From the NCBI GenBank assembly GCA_947456005.1, contig CANGRP010000163.1:1-5800 (forward strand): DNA of 5,800 bases, given 5' to 3'. A program made the translations under genes and the position numbers. This stretch comes from Caulobacteraceae bacterium (lineage in GTDB: Bacteria; Pseudomonadota; Alphaproteobacteria; Caulobacterales; Caulobacteraceae). The notes under the pieces are model-generated. The model saw only the letters and a list, made by a program, of their open reading frames with translations. It searched no databases and was not told the origin of the DNA. Of this stretch, positions 4,808 through 5,800 are shown piece after piece (position 1 is the stretch's first letter; each line of letters starts with the position of its first letter).

Positions 4808-5800
4808 TTGAGCAGGGACGACACGCCCCCCGCGACGCAGCATGTCGCCCCGCCGGACGACCCGGCGGCGACCAGCGCAACCGCCTCCCAGACCGACCCT
4901 GAAGCGGAAGCCCGGGAGGCAGAGTACGAGCGGTTCGTCTGGGACAACCTGAAGCGCAACTACATCGGCAACTATCTCCACGGCATGCTGGGCATGACGG
5001 GCTTCCGCCTGATCAACGCGCCGACCTTCATGCCGGTCTACATCCACATGATTTCCGGCTCGAACACCATAGTGGGGCTCGCCCAGGCCCTGCAGCAGGT
5101 CGGAGGCATTATTTCGCCGATCTTCGGCGCCAACGCCATCGAGCACCGCAAGAAGGTCATGCCCGCCGCCCTGTGGATGGGCGGTCTCGGCCGCGTCCAG
5201 ATCGTCGGCATGGCGGCCGCGGGGTGGTTCCTGCAGGGCCAGTCCCTGGTCTACGCCATGCTGGCCCTGCTCTTCCTCTTCGGCGTCTTCATGGGCGCCC
5301 AGAGGGTGGTCTTCGGGATGCTGATGGCCAAGGTCATTCCCCTCAGCCGGCGCGGCCGGCTCCAGGCCTGGCGGAACGCCACGGGGGGCCTGATCGCCGC
5401 CGTCCTGGCCTGGGCCGCCGGCAAGTACATCATCGAACCGGACATGTTCGGTCACGGCTATTCCGTGACCTTCATGCTCGCCGCCGTCCTGACAACCCTG
5501 GGCCTCTGGGCCCTCCAGGTGCTGCTCAGGGAACCCGAACCGCCGAACCTGCCGGCCAAGGCGCGGTTGCGGGACCGGGTCCGCGATTTCCCGGCCCTCA
5601 TCCGGTCCGATCCCGGCTTCGGGCCCTTCCTGCTCGTGCAGATGCTCGCCACCTCCAGCCGGATGGCGGTGCCCTTCTACGCCCTCTATGCGACCTCCTC
5701 GATGGGCTTGTCAGGCGCAATCCTGGGCCTCCTGGCCCTGGCCTATCTCGGAGCGGACACGCTCTCCAACCTGCTCTGGGGCTATATGGGAGACCGTACC
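4808..5800 (+). CDS. MFS transporter, partial (runs off the right edge)
   Basis: An open frame of 331 codons continues past the window end. It is an integral inner-membrane protein. After a hydrophilic Pro/Ala/Asp/Glu-rich N-terminus (1-38) and EYERFVWDNLKRNYIGNYLHG, about eight hydrophobic segments follow. These include MLGMTGFRLINAPTFMPVYI, IVGLAQALQQVGGIISPIFG, LVYAMLALLFLFGVFMG and FGPFLLVQMLATSSRMAVPFYALY. A charged RKK (109-111) follows the second segment, a central loop (about 250-270) separates the two halves, and GYMGDR near the edge resembles the major facilitator loop motif. This fits the Major Facilitator Superfamily; the substrate cannot be told. The TTG at 4808 (giving MSRDDTPPAT) is the only conventional start upstream of the conserved part, since the frame is closed by TGA at 4751. 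Its ribosome binding site is poor, so the true start could differ. Codon use is GC-rich, like the left flank. Confidence 0.87.
   Translation, partial: MSRDDTPPATQHVAPPDDPAATSATASQTDPEAEAREAEYERFVWDNLKRNYIGNYLHGMLGMTGFRLINAPTFMPVYIHMISGSNTIVGLAQALQQVGGIISPIFGANAIEHRKKVMPAALWMGGLGRVQIVGMAAAGWFLQGQSLVYAMLALLFLFGVFMGAQRVVFGMLMAKVIPLSRRGRLQAWRNATGGLIAAVLAWAAGKYIIEPDMFGHGYSVTFMLAAVLTTLGLWALQVLLREPEPPNLPAKARLRDRVRDFPALIRSDPGFGPFLLVQMLATSSRMAVPFYALYATSSMGLSGAILGLLALAYLGADTLSNLLWGYMGDRT

Noticed and set aside
4842..4960. ATG at 4842 as a start
   Set aside because: It is in a different frame from the transporter and reaches a stop after about 36 arginine- and proline-rich codons.
4727..5455. Minus-strand open frame (242 codons) opposite the transporter
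   Set aside because: Its composition is low-complexity (GDQAPRGVPPGLEPAAPAEG style), and the + strand encodes clear membrane segments in the same place.

Overview
The window looks like chromosomal DNA of a GC-rich alphaproteobacterium. Caulobacterales (Caulobacter, Phenylobacterium or Brevundimonas type) is my best guess. This rests on the strong G/C preference at third codon positions in the flanking genes and on the style of the VWA protein and the transporter. It is inference, because no marker gene is present.

Layout, all genes on the + strand. Bases 62-589 encode a GNAT-family N-acetyltransferase. Bases 673-1872 encode a CoxE-like von Willebrand A protein with an intact metal-binding motif. 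From about 1873 to 4800 the character changes: spacers are long and structured, third-position A/T codons (TTA, CTA, GTA, AGT) become common, and imperfect direct repeats appear. This accessory stretch holds two modules. The first is a tightly coupled gene pair: an unrecognised 247-residue protein (2149-2892), and a PIN-domain nuclease (2889-3413) whose TTG start overlaps the stop of the first gene in a TTGA. The second is a single gene for a ComB-type 2-phosphosulfolactate phosphatase homologue (3681-4370). At about 4808 a core-like gene resumes: an MFS transporter that runs off the right edge about eight membrane segments in.

Related repeat sequences lie at 1953-1980, 3536-3625 and 4381-4460. 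They sit on either side of the hypothetical-PIN pair and on either side of the phosphatase gene, so the accessory stretch reads as repeat-module-repeat-module-repeat. The repeats may have mediated module gain by recombination, or they may simply be copies of a degenerate intergenic repeat family.

The most interesting object is the hypothetical-PIN pair. PIN nucleases are usually VapC toxins or RNA-processing enzymes, but the partner here is far longer than a VapB antitoxin and has no visible DNA-binding antitoxin domain. The pair could be an atypical toxin-antitoxin, a defence module or an RNA-processing module. The sequence alone does not decide. The acetyltransferase, VWA protein and transporter show no evident functional link to it.
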